A DNA stretch of 64,000 nt from Linnemannia elongata (Eukaryota; Mortierellomycota; Mortierellomycetes; Mortierellales; Mortierellaceae): assembly GCA_036320915.1 (NCBI GenBank), contig JAXBDG010000004.1:1736001-1800000 (forward strand), read 5' to 3'. Of the stretch, positions 12,509 through 23,222 are shown piece by piece; position 1 is the stretch's first letter; the number at the start of each line of letters is the position of its first letter. The notes under the pieces were generated by a model. That model searched no databases, had not been told where the DNA came from, and saw only the letters and a program-made list of their open reading frames with translations. Made by a program: the position numbers and the translations under genes.

Positions 12509-15500
12509 CTAATACTTACAAATGCGCCCATGGGTGACAATCAGCTTTCTAGAAAGAGGTTCCAAAGCTTTATAACCATACCCGGCCAGGATCTCCTCAT
12601 CATCCAAACAGTATCCATAGATTTGATACCGCCGACCCACAGCCTTAAAGTCCGCCTTGCGGTCTGTTTGAAGCAGTCGGTCAACAAAAAGCGCGCGGTG
12701 GAGCTCGTTAAGGTCAGGCGCTACCTCGCCTGGGGGGATAGGGGGTTGGTTTAGGTAGGCCAATGCTATACTTCTGCGAATAAGTGCTATCCTGTCTGAA
12801 AGTGCGGGTAGCTGGTGAAGCGTCAAGAGCAAGAAGGCTGAGGATGTTCCCAGCGACTTCAGAGTCTCCTGGCAAATTCGATTGCGCTAATCCCGAGTAA
12901 AAACGAAAAAAAAAAAAAAAAAAAAAAAAATGTCAGAGATAGGTTTGACGATGAAAGTTCGGGAAATGATTGTGTTGTTCCAATGTAAAAGAGTCGCGTA
13001 TACCTCGACATCCCAGGAATGAGCAGGAATCGCGTCCAGCAAGGCTACCAACGTAGCACCAAGCAGGGACTTGATGTCGCCAATAATGGGGTCAGTCGTC
13101 ATTCTAAGGAGTACGTTGATGATTTTCCGGATCTCCGTAGGATCGTAGAACTGGGGGCTATCATTCGATATTGACAACGCAAACAAAATGGTTAGAGTGA
13201 ACAAGAGACAGTGTATCCAACTACAGTTGAGCGTGAACATATCAGGAACTTACTCAAGAGTCGCGGTCAAGTTGATTAACTTGATAACAGCCCTCAAGTT
13301 TTGTCTCGGGAACTTAGGCGTGTCGGGTTCTAGTGACAAGAGAACAGTTGCTTGTTAGGTCTCAATCCAAACCATTAACGAATCTTGTGCATACACGAGA
13401 CTGTGAGTTTGCTCCGCATACCTAAGGTCCGCTCATTCTTGGTTTCACTGGTGACCGGAGTGACCTGCCAGTCTTCATCAAGGAATTCATCTTTAGCTCC
13501 GTACATGCGGAAAATGCGCACCAAGTCCTGATGGTCCACTCCGAGAAGAGATGTTCGCTATCCAACCCATGTGTTAGAATGTGTTAGTTTCAACAATCAA
13601 CTTTCCAAACAATCTCTTGAATACCTCAAGACAACTAATCAAATTGCCGTACCTGCGAAAGAACCTTCTGAATGACCGAAAATACCAACAGCGTCACTGG
13701 TTGGTTTTGTTCAGTCGCAACAATATGCACCAGCCAACGGAAGAGTGAGCGAGGCATGGTCCAGGGTGACGAACAGAGGATGGATAAGAACGGCGACATC
13801 AAAAACTGCGTCCTTTGAACTTCTGTCCGCGTGTGCTTGATAACCCTCTGAACAATATGATCCACGCTGTCAGCATCCGTCAAGAACGTCTCTAATGGGT
13901 CCACCACCAATTTCTATGACGAAGAATTGAAAAAGTTATACAAACGTTTATAACCTCGCTCATTTTTTCATAGAGAGTAGCCACTGCCCAACATTTGACG
14001 CCCTCTCAAAATTCATACCTGGGGCCAGCGGATGAAAAACTCGGCAATGTCCTCAACAATCTCGGCTTGGGTGTTCTTGATAATCACTTTAAGATCCTCT
14101 TCGTCCTGCTCTGTCAAAACTCCCTTTGGAACCGACAGTGGAGAATATGTCACTTCTTCGAACTCGCCAAAATCTTCAAGCAGCTATAGTAGCGTTTAAG
14201 TCGAAGATAGGTTATTAAAACGTTAGAAGTCAATACTTACAACAGGAATGTATCACATGCAAGAGTGATCAGCAGTATCTACCTTGCCGTCCAGGGTGAC
14301 TTGGCTCTTGATGACCTGCAGATCATAACCAATACGTTCCTTCCGCTCCTTCTCCTTGAGTAAAGAGTCGAGTGAGAAGAGCGACTTCGTGGCCGGCTTC
14401 CTAGGCTTGTAAGGTCTGATCGGCTCATCGAAATCCAGAAGCGGATCCGGACTGGAGTTTCGACGCACTCGCCCGTTCCTGGACATTGATGCAGGTCTAT
14501 TGCTTGCCGCAGTCCTTGCTCTAGCTCGCGTACTCCTCCTCCTCGTTCCTGAACTAGTCCCTGTTTCATCCGTATCCAAATCATCGCCGTCAGAGAGCTC
14601 AACGTCAGACCCAAACACGTCGTCGCCGGGAGCGCTTACGGATGGCGTTGTTGAAGGTGGTGTCGGGTTGGCCAGAGCAGAGTTCATTCCAGAGAAAAGT
14701 TCATCGTCCATGTCTGAATCCGATTCAACCAGTTCAACAGGCGCCTTGCTGACAAATCTGTCGCGAGGAGGAAAGTCGTCGTCTGAAAGAACGACATCCT
14801 TCAGCATCGGTGGTTCACTCTTCTCTTCTGGTGTTTTCTGTGCTATTACAAGAAAGCAGTGATAACAAACGGTTCGCTTCAGTGATAGTTCTCTCCCTTT
14901 CGCCGTTTCTGACCATACAAACCGCCACGAGACTTACGTGATGATTCTGCCGACACAAACACATCCTTATCATCCCAGTCAGCATCTGATTCCGAATCCG
15001 ATCCGCCCACAACGATACCCTCGTCAACAACAGCTTCATCTTCCTCCTTGGTCCCAAACCGAGGCTTCTTTGGCTTGAGCGGGCTGCTGCTGCTGTTGCC
15101 TCCAAAATTATACTTGTCGCCCGGCACCGTTTTCCCCATCTCAGCCGCAAGTTTCTCCGAGAACATCAGCATTGGTTTTGACCCGGGCGATCCGTTCCCG
15201 AAATCAAGGGCGCGTTTGGGTTTCCTTGGAGAGAGGGTGAGCCGTCTGAGGGACTCTGATGAAGGTTGCAAAGCCATGAGGTCCATGTTGTCTATTGATT
15301 TCAGAGCCTTCTCTGCCTGTGTTCCGTCAAGAAGACTCTCCAACTCAACAGTTGTGTTGTCGCCACCATCAGTAGTGTGAGCGTAATCGAGTTCTCCATC
15401 TTCTCCTCTAACAGGGGTATCCCAGATAGTGTCGTCGTGTGAGTTGAAGGGGTCGTTGAAAGGATTGTCCAAGAACGGGTCAGTCACCGTATCATATCCC

Positions 15501-15991
15501 GTCGTGTCAAACGAATCGGACGCTGTAATGGTGGTCGTGGTCGCGGTTGTAGTCGTAGTCGTGTTCGTAGGGGTACTGGAAATGGTGGCGTCCGTGCAAC
15601 TGCTCACTGCCTCTTCCTCCATTTCTGGTTGTGATTGTTGAGAGGAGGGTCCGAGGTGGTGAGGAGGTGATGGGGGTGGGTTCGCGGCAGGTCTAAAGTT
15701 TCAGCGAAGTAAATGCTTTCCCGGTCAGTCTCGATTCCCGTTGTCTTTTCCTTTCTTTTCTGGAAACAACTACATTCTTTCTCAGGGTGAATGCATACTT
15801 GGACGACGAGAAGAAGTACGAACTGATAGGCCGAGTCCTAGAATGTAACAAAAGCAACGAATGTCAGTCATGGTTGTTCACTCTCTCTTCCTGCGAATGT
15901 CTTTTTTGTTTTTCTTTTTCTAGTAGGGCTTGGTGTAAATGAGTGCGTACTTGAATGAAGGTGTCTCCTGGCTCTTGGCGGGTCGTCCCAT
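12509..15991 (-). CDS. Candidate SLF2/Nse6-like (CANIN) SMC5/6 loader
   Basis: Exons (transcription order): 15991-15951, 15837-15799, 15692-14938, 14842-14283, 14183-14019, 13913-13653, 13557-13422, 13329-13254, 13157-13004, 12886-12509; 854 aa. An ATG at 15622 also opens exon 3, but the frame stays open upstream and two tiny exons (41 and 39 nt) splice to it in phase. They add an N-terminus with a PIP-box-like RPISSYFFSS (about residues 16-25). The first 450 residues are disordered and acidic (SDDDFPPRD, ESDSDMDDEL). From about 455 the protein is helical, starting with KSLFSLDSLLKEKERKERIG, then FFIRWPQ, SPWTMPRSLFRWLVHIVATE and FPRQNLRAVIKLINLTATLE. This layout matches my recollection of FAM178/SLF2 and fungal Nse6-type CANIN proteins, which recruit SMC5/6 to DNA lesions. 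The gene is solid; the family call is tentative. Confidence 0.6.
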
Positions 15992-16237
15992 GGTGCTGAG
16001 GTTCGGTGCTTTGTTTTGTTTGTTTGTGTCTGAAAAGAAACGGCAAAGTCAAACGCCCGTCCGCACTCACACTTTTCTGACGGACAGACAGAACAGAATG
16101 TCGCCAGCCAATCATGTTGAGGGAACCTTTTTTTAAAAATCTGCACCCAGACAACTCATGGCAAAAGAGTGCCACCAAAATGAAGAACAGGCTGTTCGAA
16201 TGTGTCGTTAATTCTCTGTGTGTGTATTTGATTCTGC
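15992..16237. other. Short gap between two minus-strand genes
   Basis: Promoter/leader space for the SLF2-like gene and 3' end of the mannosidase gene. I see no coding signal. Confidence 0.5.
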
Positions 16238-18691
16238 TTAAACATCAGCTGCCTCTTCGCTAACAATCTCGGCCACAGTCTCCTGCTCAACAGCAGCAGC
16301 AGCCTCCTCCGAAGTCTCCTCATACTCAACCTCAACCTCAGGCACCTCAGCCTCAACATCATCCGCCTCCACAGCCAACTCCTCCATCGCTTCATCAACA
16401 GCATCCTGCTCGTGATGATTACCAGGGGGTCGCTCCTCTAGATGCAACTCCTTCTCTTCCTCTACAACGCTGGCCTTGCTCTCAAGCTCCGGCTCGGCCT
16501 TGACAACAGGGCGTTGGAGCAATGATTTTGGAGGGTCAAAGATAGGGAATGGGTGTGCCTCGGTGTTGAAGACATACTTGTCCAGGGGGAACACCTCGGT
16601 GGATCCAAAGAGCAAGTACAAATACTTGAGAGTCTCAGCTAAGAAAAATGTCTCCATCTTGTCCGAAAAGTGGATGTTGTCCTTGCGTCGAATGTCGTGG
16701 ATCGAACTGTATCCACCTGATTGCACCTTACTGTACTTTTCAATCGCCTCAAAAATCTTCCAGCCCCATTCACTATTTTTTTCAAGCGCCAGAGATATTG
16801 TTAGTCACAGGGATCCAATGTTGAATGCAAGACATTGTCATAGACGCAGTTATAAGACATAATGGCCACTTACCGATACTTCTCGTCGCCAGTGAACCGC
16901 CACATGTAAAACAAACTCTCGACCGTCTCAGGGCGAAGCCAGTTGTGCCCATCGCGGTTGTTGATAATAAAGTCCGATCCCTCAAAGTGCTCGGGCTCCT
17001 CTCGTCCACTCAACTGTTGCTCCTTGTGGACCCAATACACAATCTCGGGCGCCAGTCCCGTCTCCGTCTGGCGGTACATCTCGTAGCAAGCCTTCGTCAA
17101 TTCCTCGCCAATCTTGAAATCCTCCTCTTCGACCTTTGAGAACCTTGATCGAGGGAAAGTCGATTTGTTAAGAGTCTTTCCCTCAGTTGAAGAGAGGGCC
17201 ATGGTTCCACCGAGGAAGCAGACAAGGTGATCCATCTTGGGGCTGAGATCCTGGGGCGAGTACTTTGAGATTTCTCCGACAAAGAGCAGCTTGTTGGGGA
17301 TAGTCCTGCCCAGAAGATGCTTCTTGACTCCTGTCATCGCATGATCAAACATCTCTTTGTACACATGCTCTTTCTTTGAAGTCTGAAGGTACTGCTTGAT
17401 CAAGTATTCTACATGACCAAGATACAGAAAAGTATTAGGGACGGACATGACAACCTTTCTACATTTATCACAAACATACCAACGCTTACCATAGTAGCTG
17501 TCGCCTCGAGAACCAAGGCGGATCTCAGATCCGTGGAACTCTCCACTGTAAGGGTTGATGTAGATCGGGACTAGTCCATCGACACTCTCAAGATCTTTCA
17601 TCTTTAGAATAACATCCTCCGCCACACGCCAGTACTTGTCATCTCCAGTCAAGTATGAGAGGTACTTGAATTCCAGTTGCAACGTCGACACTTCTGATGT
17701 CGAGCTGATACCGCCCTCGTGCCCAGGCACTCCACGTCCTTCCTTCAGATGGACGCTGGCATAAGGGATCCCGCTCGAAGTCTTGAAGGCGCCCATCAGA
17801 CGATCAGCAAGGTCCACGGCCTTCGTTAAAAACACCTCGTCGTGTCCTGATTGGTCATAGGCACTCAATAGTCCTCCCAAAACACGAATGGTCGTTTCAA
17901 ACAAGTTGACTTCCCCCTCCTGATCAAACGTCAGTTCGTCGCGGACCCATGCCTTGGCCTCCTCGAATTCGTCTTTGAGTCCCATCAGCAGAATGGTGTC
18001 GAGTGAATCGACAATGGTGAATCCCTGACCCTGCTGGACCATGTTGCTACCATACTTTGCAATGGGGTGGTACTCATCCTTGCCCCAGGCATCCCTACGA
18101 TATGCGTTCCATGAATGAAGGAATGCCTCCTTCACTTTGTCCTTGCGCTCCTCCCACAATGCAGAGTTCGCCTCTGATGATTTCGCAGGAGTGTTATTGT
18201 TATTTTTTTCGTGAGTGTTGTCCGTAGGTTTCCTGACTCCGATCTGGACGCGATCTATTAGGCAATGGCTAGGTTAGTACTTTATCCCTGTAAAACCGGT
18301 AGTCATTCCTCAACTGGTCCAATACGATTAGGAAGAGAAAAATAGGAAGACTAACCCTTCAAAGACTTCAAAGTGCTATTATCAGTGTCTGAGCTCGGGC
18401 TGATAACCAGGTAGGTCAATGCGAGCATCCCGAGAGCAATCACACCATGTCGCAACCGAAAACGGAACCGAGTCTGACATCCCATCATCGAATAACCAAT
18501 TGACTGTGTTAGAGATATGTAGCAAGGGACCAAACGATGTTTGAGCTTTTTATGGTCCAATTGAATTCTTTACAGTGTGATTATACCTTTGATTGGACAC
18601 CAATGGGTCTCTTGGAATACTTGTCGTCCTGGTCATTGTGTCCCTGGGTATGGAAAGGGATCCCGCTATGGTTCTCCTGTCGCTTGAACAT
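16238..18691 (-). CDS. GH47 mannosyl-oligosaccharide 1,2-alpha-mannosidase
   Basis: Class I alpha-mannosidase that trims Man9GlcNAc2 in the ER/Golgi. Exons: 18691-18587 (start uncertain), 18503-18356, 18254-17490, 17408-16874, 16772-16238; 695 aa from the first in-frame ATG. A type II signal anchor ([16 protein letters not shown]) precedes the catalytic domain, which starts at [16 protein letters not shown]. Family landmarks: [29 protein letters not shown], the [10 protein letters not shown] and TKACYEMY cysteines (conserved disulfide), [13 protein letters not shown], and the Ca2+-binding threonine in [10 protein letters not shown] roughly 100-residue Glu/Ala-rich tail follows the catalytic domain, which yeast Mns1 lacks. 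The frame stays open upstream to a stop at 19235-19237 with Ser/Asn/Glu-rich, coding-looking sequence but no ATG. A longer cytosolic N-terminus from an unseen upstream exon is therefore likely. Confidence 0.94.
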
Positions 18692-19234
18692 ATCTGGAGC
18701 TTGCTCTCCTGTTGGTGAAAGACTGGATAACGACGATGATGGCTGGCGCGTAGTAGTCTCTGTGCTACGAAGACCTTCAATTGCTCCGTCGATTGTGTCG
18801 TTGTTGGAGCTTGAGTTGTCGTTGTTGGTTTCTTGAGTGGCGGTAGAAGGGATTCTTCTCCTCCGAAGGGCCGATTCTACTAAAAAGTCTTGACCTTGGT
18901 CCTCCTGCTCAATGATGCCGTCGTTCTTGTTGTTGCTCTCGTGGTCTCTCACAGTGTCGCTTGTGATGTCTCCGCTCTCCTGACTATGCGTGAGGGTGCC
19001 AGAGTTGTCACTGTTGTCAAGAGATGAGGAGTCGTGTGGATGAAGTGCGTTCGATGGAGTGTCAGCCTGCTGGGTGAGGAGACTCGAATGCGAGGAAGAG
19101 GGAGAATCGGGAGAGGAAGCCAGCGTGAAAAGAATGGTGAATTCCTCGGGAGGAGGGATAGCATAAACAAAGTGGGATGAGAAAGGGGGTGAAAAGGAGG
19201 GGGTTGTTGTGTTGGGATGGAACGGAACAACAAT
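18692..19234 (-). other. Open, coding-like extension upstream of mannosidase ATG
   Basis: In frame with mannosidase exon 1, this stretch has no stop and encodes a hydrophilic Ser/Thr/Asn/Glu-rich sequence (for example ALRRRRIPSTATQETNN), but it contains no ATG. It is either the continuation of the N-terminal coding region with its start in an upstream exon, or an unusually open 5' leader. I could not identify a supported upstream exon. Confidence 0.45.
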
Positions 19235-19237
19235 TCA

Positions 19238-19991
19238 ACAATCGGGACGATGGCTCTGGGAGTGAGGGGGGGAGAGGGCTGTCTGTCTGCGGGGGTGGAG
19301 TGTATTTTATGCAGAGAATGAGAGACAAATATAAACATTTCCTAGAATTAGAGTTCTTCTATGGTGCCAGGTTGGGTTGGCGAGTGGAAGGACGATACAC
19401 TCACTCACACGGGCACACTCACCGCTATGTGTGGATACCTCACAGAGCAAGTTCACGCCAATATCCTGAAAAGAAAAGAAAAGACACCGTTAATGCTTCC
19501 AATGGCTTCTTCTAATGGCTATTTACGTTGATGAAGCCGTTTATCGAGGCGTTTATAATGGTCTTCTACTGATCCACCTTCCTTCTCTTGCTCAGCTCTG
19601 CTTCCTCTGTTCACCATTTTCTTAACCCTTCTTTCTCCAGATCGGCAGTTTTCTATGGAACGATTAACCGTCGATAAATGACAAGTTAACCCCACATAGT
19701 GATCTTCATGCAACACCCACCCTCAATGGTACTTGTGGGTGTGTGTGTGCTGCTTCGCCGAGTGATAAGGGAGAAATGAAAAGGCACCTCTCATTGGTGG
19801 CTTGATGTTTTCCTTTGCATGCAAAGAATTTGTTTTTTTTGTTTGTTTTTATTCTCTAAACAAAATTATGAGTAATGATGTGGGGTTTGTGAGTTCGTGC
19901 GGTAAAAGAAAAAAAAAAGAGAGATGAGTGGGGAAAGAGAGATAGAGAGAAGGGAGGGGAAAATGCAAAAGAAATGAATGAAAGTCGTTGT
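19238..19991. other. Gap between mannosidase 5' region and PRPP synthetase 3' end
   Basis: No supported gene. A strong pyrimidine tract with an AG on the minus strand near 19470 could be an acceptor of an upstream mannosidase leader intron. GA-rich DNA lies at 19905-19970. Confidence 0.4.
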
Positions 19992-21683
19992 TTAAACGGC
20001 GTTGTTAAAAAGGAAACTGACAGACTCGCCATTGTGTGTACGACGGATGGCCTCAGCCAATGTGCCGGAAATGTCAATGGTATCCAACTTGGGGCAGACC
20101 TTCTTCTTGTCCTCGTGGGGGACAGTGTTGGTGACAACAACCTTGGTCAAGACACTGTCGTTAATGACCTGGACAGCCTTGCCACAGAGAATACCATGCG
20201 TGACAATGGCATAGACCTTGACGGCACCGTTCTCAGCAAGGGTCTTGGCGGCCAATCCAAGGGTACCGCAAGTATCAGCCATATCATCGACCAAGATGGC
20301 GATCTTTCCCTTGACATCTCCGACCAACACCATCCTGGAAACCTCGTTGGCCTTCTTACGCTCCTTGTGGATCAAAGCAAAGTCCAAGTCGAGGCGATCA
20401 GCAATAGAAGTAGCTCTAAAAGAGGGGTCAATGATTGTAAGAGTCGAAAGAATTGTCAGAATTGGGCAATCCGAGGGAAACGTGCTTCGATGATTCATTC
20501 TTCATTGGGCGACAAAGCACTTTCGACTTTTTTTCTTTTTTTGAGACATGTCATGGTCAGAAGAGGGGGCACAGAAAAAGGGCAAAAAAAAGCGCTATGG
20601 CCATGAGTGGTCATACGAATTCACAGGGTATTGTTCAGTTCAATTACCTCTTGGCTCCACCGGCATCGGGCGAGACAATGACGCCGTTCTTGTAATCGGG
20701 GATGTTCTCGGCAATGTACTTCAATGTGCTGGGCTCGGCGTAGAGGTTATCGACGGGGACGTTGAAGAAGCCCTGGATCTGGGAGGCGTGAAGATCCATG
20801 GTAATGACGTGGTTGGCACCGGCAACGGTCAACATGTTGGCGATCAACTTTGCGGTGATAGGGGCACGGGACTTGTCCTTCTTGTCCTGACGAGCGTAGG
20901 GGAAGCAGGGGATGATGGCAGTAATGCGGCGAGCAGAGGCGGTCTTGCAGGCATTGATCATGATGAGGAGCTCCATGAGGTTGTCGTTGATCTCTCCGCA
21001 ACCGGACTGGATAATGTAGACATCCTCGTCACGGACAGACTCTCCGATGGTGACCGAGGTCTCCTGGTTCGAGTACTTGAGCACAACAGCCTTGGAAAGC
21101 TCGGTTCCGAGACGGCTATTTACCATGCGGACATACAGAAGCATAAGCAAGACTGGTTAGTGATGCAGCTCTTTTGAATATATCCCGACGAAGGTTTAGA
21201 ATTGAATCCTTCGGAGTGACCAGAAGCGGCAAAAAATGAGCGACAATGTTTGCCGGACGCCGAAACAATCCGTCACGCCCAAGTGTTGTATGTGTGTAGT
21301 ATGCGTGAGTGTTTTGGACGAGAAGGAGGCAGTTGAGTGAGATTCGACATGGTGAGAGGCAAAAGGAGTTGCATCAACGACGAATGCCTGTGTAAAGGGA
21401 ACTGATTCCAAGAGAGGTGGCTACCCATGTCGGAAGTAACCTTTTCTTTTGTGATTACCCTCTTCTTTTACACTCGCTGCAGGAGTTGTAAATGCTTTCG
21501 CCCTCGGCCGAGTTCGAATCGAATCGAATTTTTTTCCTCCATGCCAAAACTTGTGAGTCAGCGGAGGGGGTGGATGGCAGCAAGAAAGTGCAAGGAGTGG
21601 AGCTCCGCGTCTTACCGAGCAACGAGCTTGGCCAACTCGACGTGGGAGTTGCCGGCAAAGATCTTGATGCTGTTGGTGGCCAT
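19992..21683 (-). CDS. PRPS: Ribose-phosphate pyrophosphokinase (PRPP synthetase)
   Basis: Cytosolic enzyme making PRPP from ribose-5-phosphate and ATP for purine, pyrimidine, NAD, His and Trp synthesis. Exons 21683-21616, 21115-20648, 20415-19992; 319 aa, the normal size for class I PRPS (about 318-320). [18 protein letters not shown] at the start is typical. The [20 protein letters not shown] loop, the [15 protein letters not shown] segment and the PRPP-binding loop [12 protein letters not shown] are all intact. No non-homologous insertion of the kind found in yeast Prs1/Prs5 is present, so it resembles the catalytic Prs2/3/4 or animal PRPS1 type. The 498-bp first intron separates a 68-nt first exon from the rest. 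Confidence 0.98.
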
Positions 21684-22112
21684 TGCTGTACTGAATGTGT
21701 AGAGTGAGGGCAGCTGGGTTGCTGGGGAGAGGATGGGTGAGTAACAAACTGAAGCAGAACAAAAAAAAAAAAAATCAAAAAGAAGGAAGGACCGTGGATG
21801 TGTAGGCGGAAAATGAATCCGGTGGCTTGGCTATCACATGACATCCGGTGATGATGGTAAAGACTGCTTTGACTCCGACGACGGTTTTATTCACAGAAAG
21901 AAGCGATTGAATCAAAGGACGAGGAAGAAGAGGAAGGGAAAAGAAAGAAGAAAAGGGAGAGAAGCAATACTAAGACAAAGTAAAAAAAAAAAAAAAAGTT
22001 GGAGAGGTGGTCGCTTGAACTTGTGTCTTTTCAAAATCAAGTTGATCCTGAGTTGTGGGTGCTGTTTGTCGCCTATGAGCACTTCCTTGGCTGGCGCACC
22101 TTCGTTGGTCGT
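21684..22112. other. Promoter of PRPP synthetase / 3' flank of Stc1 gene
   Basis: GA-rich plus strand (pyrimidine-rich on the transcribed minus strand) with short A runs near 21760 and 21981. No coding signal on either strand. Confidence 0.5.
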
Positions 22113-22827
22113 TTACAAGACATCCTGAATATCACCGTCGTAGTACTCTGGATCGTTCTCGATTTCATAGTCCTCTTCAGAGTCATCATCCTCAATGTAT
22201 TTCCGACAGTCCATACAAGTAGCCATCTCTTGATTCTTGCGTTGAGTCTAGTATTTTTTGAACAGCAGCAAAGACAAGAAAGTGCGTGAGTTAATTATCC
22301 ACTTTGTGATCTGTTAATCAGAAATCACAACGAACAGGACGGTTGAGGTAGACTTTTTTCCATATCGATTTTGTTTTGTTACCTTCGAGAAGCTCTCCAT
22401 GGGCAAAGTCTTTGCGCATCTCAAACACTTCAGGGACGTAGCTTGGGTGGGAGTGCCTATTACAAAATCCACAAAAACAACAAGAAAAATAGGCACCAAA
22501 GGAAGAAGAAAAGAGCGTTAGTTGCTACCCCTCGAAGCAATTTTCCCGCTGATGTCAGGACCATTGAAGCTGAGTCGAGAAAGAGTAAAGCGCGTGCATG
22601 GACTTACAGTTCTTGCACATGGGCTGATGAGTCTTCTTTGGGGTGCTGCTGGCAGCTTTCTTAATTTGGGTCTCGCTGAAAGCAAGGCGAGGCTTTGTTT
22701 GCTGGCATCCATAGCAGTAGATTCCGTTGGTTCCGTTGGCCCGAGTGTTGTTTGGGAGTTGACGGTTGTGGGCTGGGTTAGGGGCTCTGCCCATGGAGGA
22801 GTTGTGATTGTTGCTATAGGATGACAT
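22113..22827 (-). CDS. Stc1-domain zinc protein
   Basis: Exons 22827-22608, 22456-22383, 22247-22113; 142 aa. Eight cysteines form two CxxC...CxxC modules: Cys 38/41/71/74 and 84/87/109/112. Each first pair is followed by a basic/aromatic strand ending in Phe-Ser (KPRLAFSETQIKK; LPMESFSKTQRK). This is the arrangement of the Stc1 domain, named for fission yeast Stc1, which joins the RNAi effector complex to the CLRC H3K9 methyltransferase. Cys 74 is assembled across the first splice junction, which supports the exon model. The N-terminal 35 residues are Asn/Ser-rich and the C-terminal 25 are acidic (DDDSEEDYEIEND). Start chosen as the first ATG after the leader; it faces the DUF1295 gene across 395 bp. 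The RNAi role is inferred from the domain only. Confidence 0.88.
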
Positions 22828-23222
22828 TGTGATGAATGCGTAGTTGTCGTGTGTTCCGTGTCGATGTCGTCTGTATGAGCGTGAGCGTTTGTTGCTGGTT
22901 GAAGTGGAGAGGGGAGAAGAAGTGGGAGGAAAGTTGTCGTCAATGGAATGCAAAGATAGAGCGAGAGAGAGGGGTACAACACGAAAAGAGCAAAAAGAAA
23001 AAAATGGAAGGGGCCAGACAAAAGGGAAGGTAACTTAACGCCACCATTCTATCAGTAGTAGTTGCGAACAAGGCGCATTTTCATTGGCTGCTGACAGTAC
23101 AAGCAAATCAAGCCTGATTATCGACCTTGTCGTTGAAAGTCAAAAGGCTTCTTTTCCTTCTTCTTCTATCCCTGTTGTTCATCCACCACACCTTCTCTTC
23201 CCTCCTCCTTTCTCGCTGCACA
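22828..23222. promoter_or_regulatory. Divergent promoter, Stc1-domain gene and DUF1295 gene
   Basis: A 395-bp gap between opposite start codons. The right part is CT-rich (23150-23215) toward the plus-strand ATG and the left part GA-rich on the plus strand. No gene inside. Confidence 0.5.

Noticed and set aside
12400..12509. Additional terminal exon for the SLF2-like gene using the GTAAGT at 12520
   Set aside because: The donor-like site exists, but the next acceptor would create an immediate stop across the junction, so ending at the in-frame TAG at 12509 is simpler and adds only three residues.
22036..22289. Plus-strand frame overlapping the last Stc1 exon
   Set aside because: Antisense shadow; the minus-strand exon carries the conserved CxxC and joins in phase.
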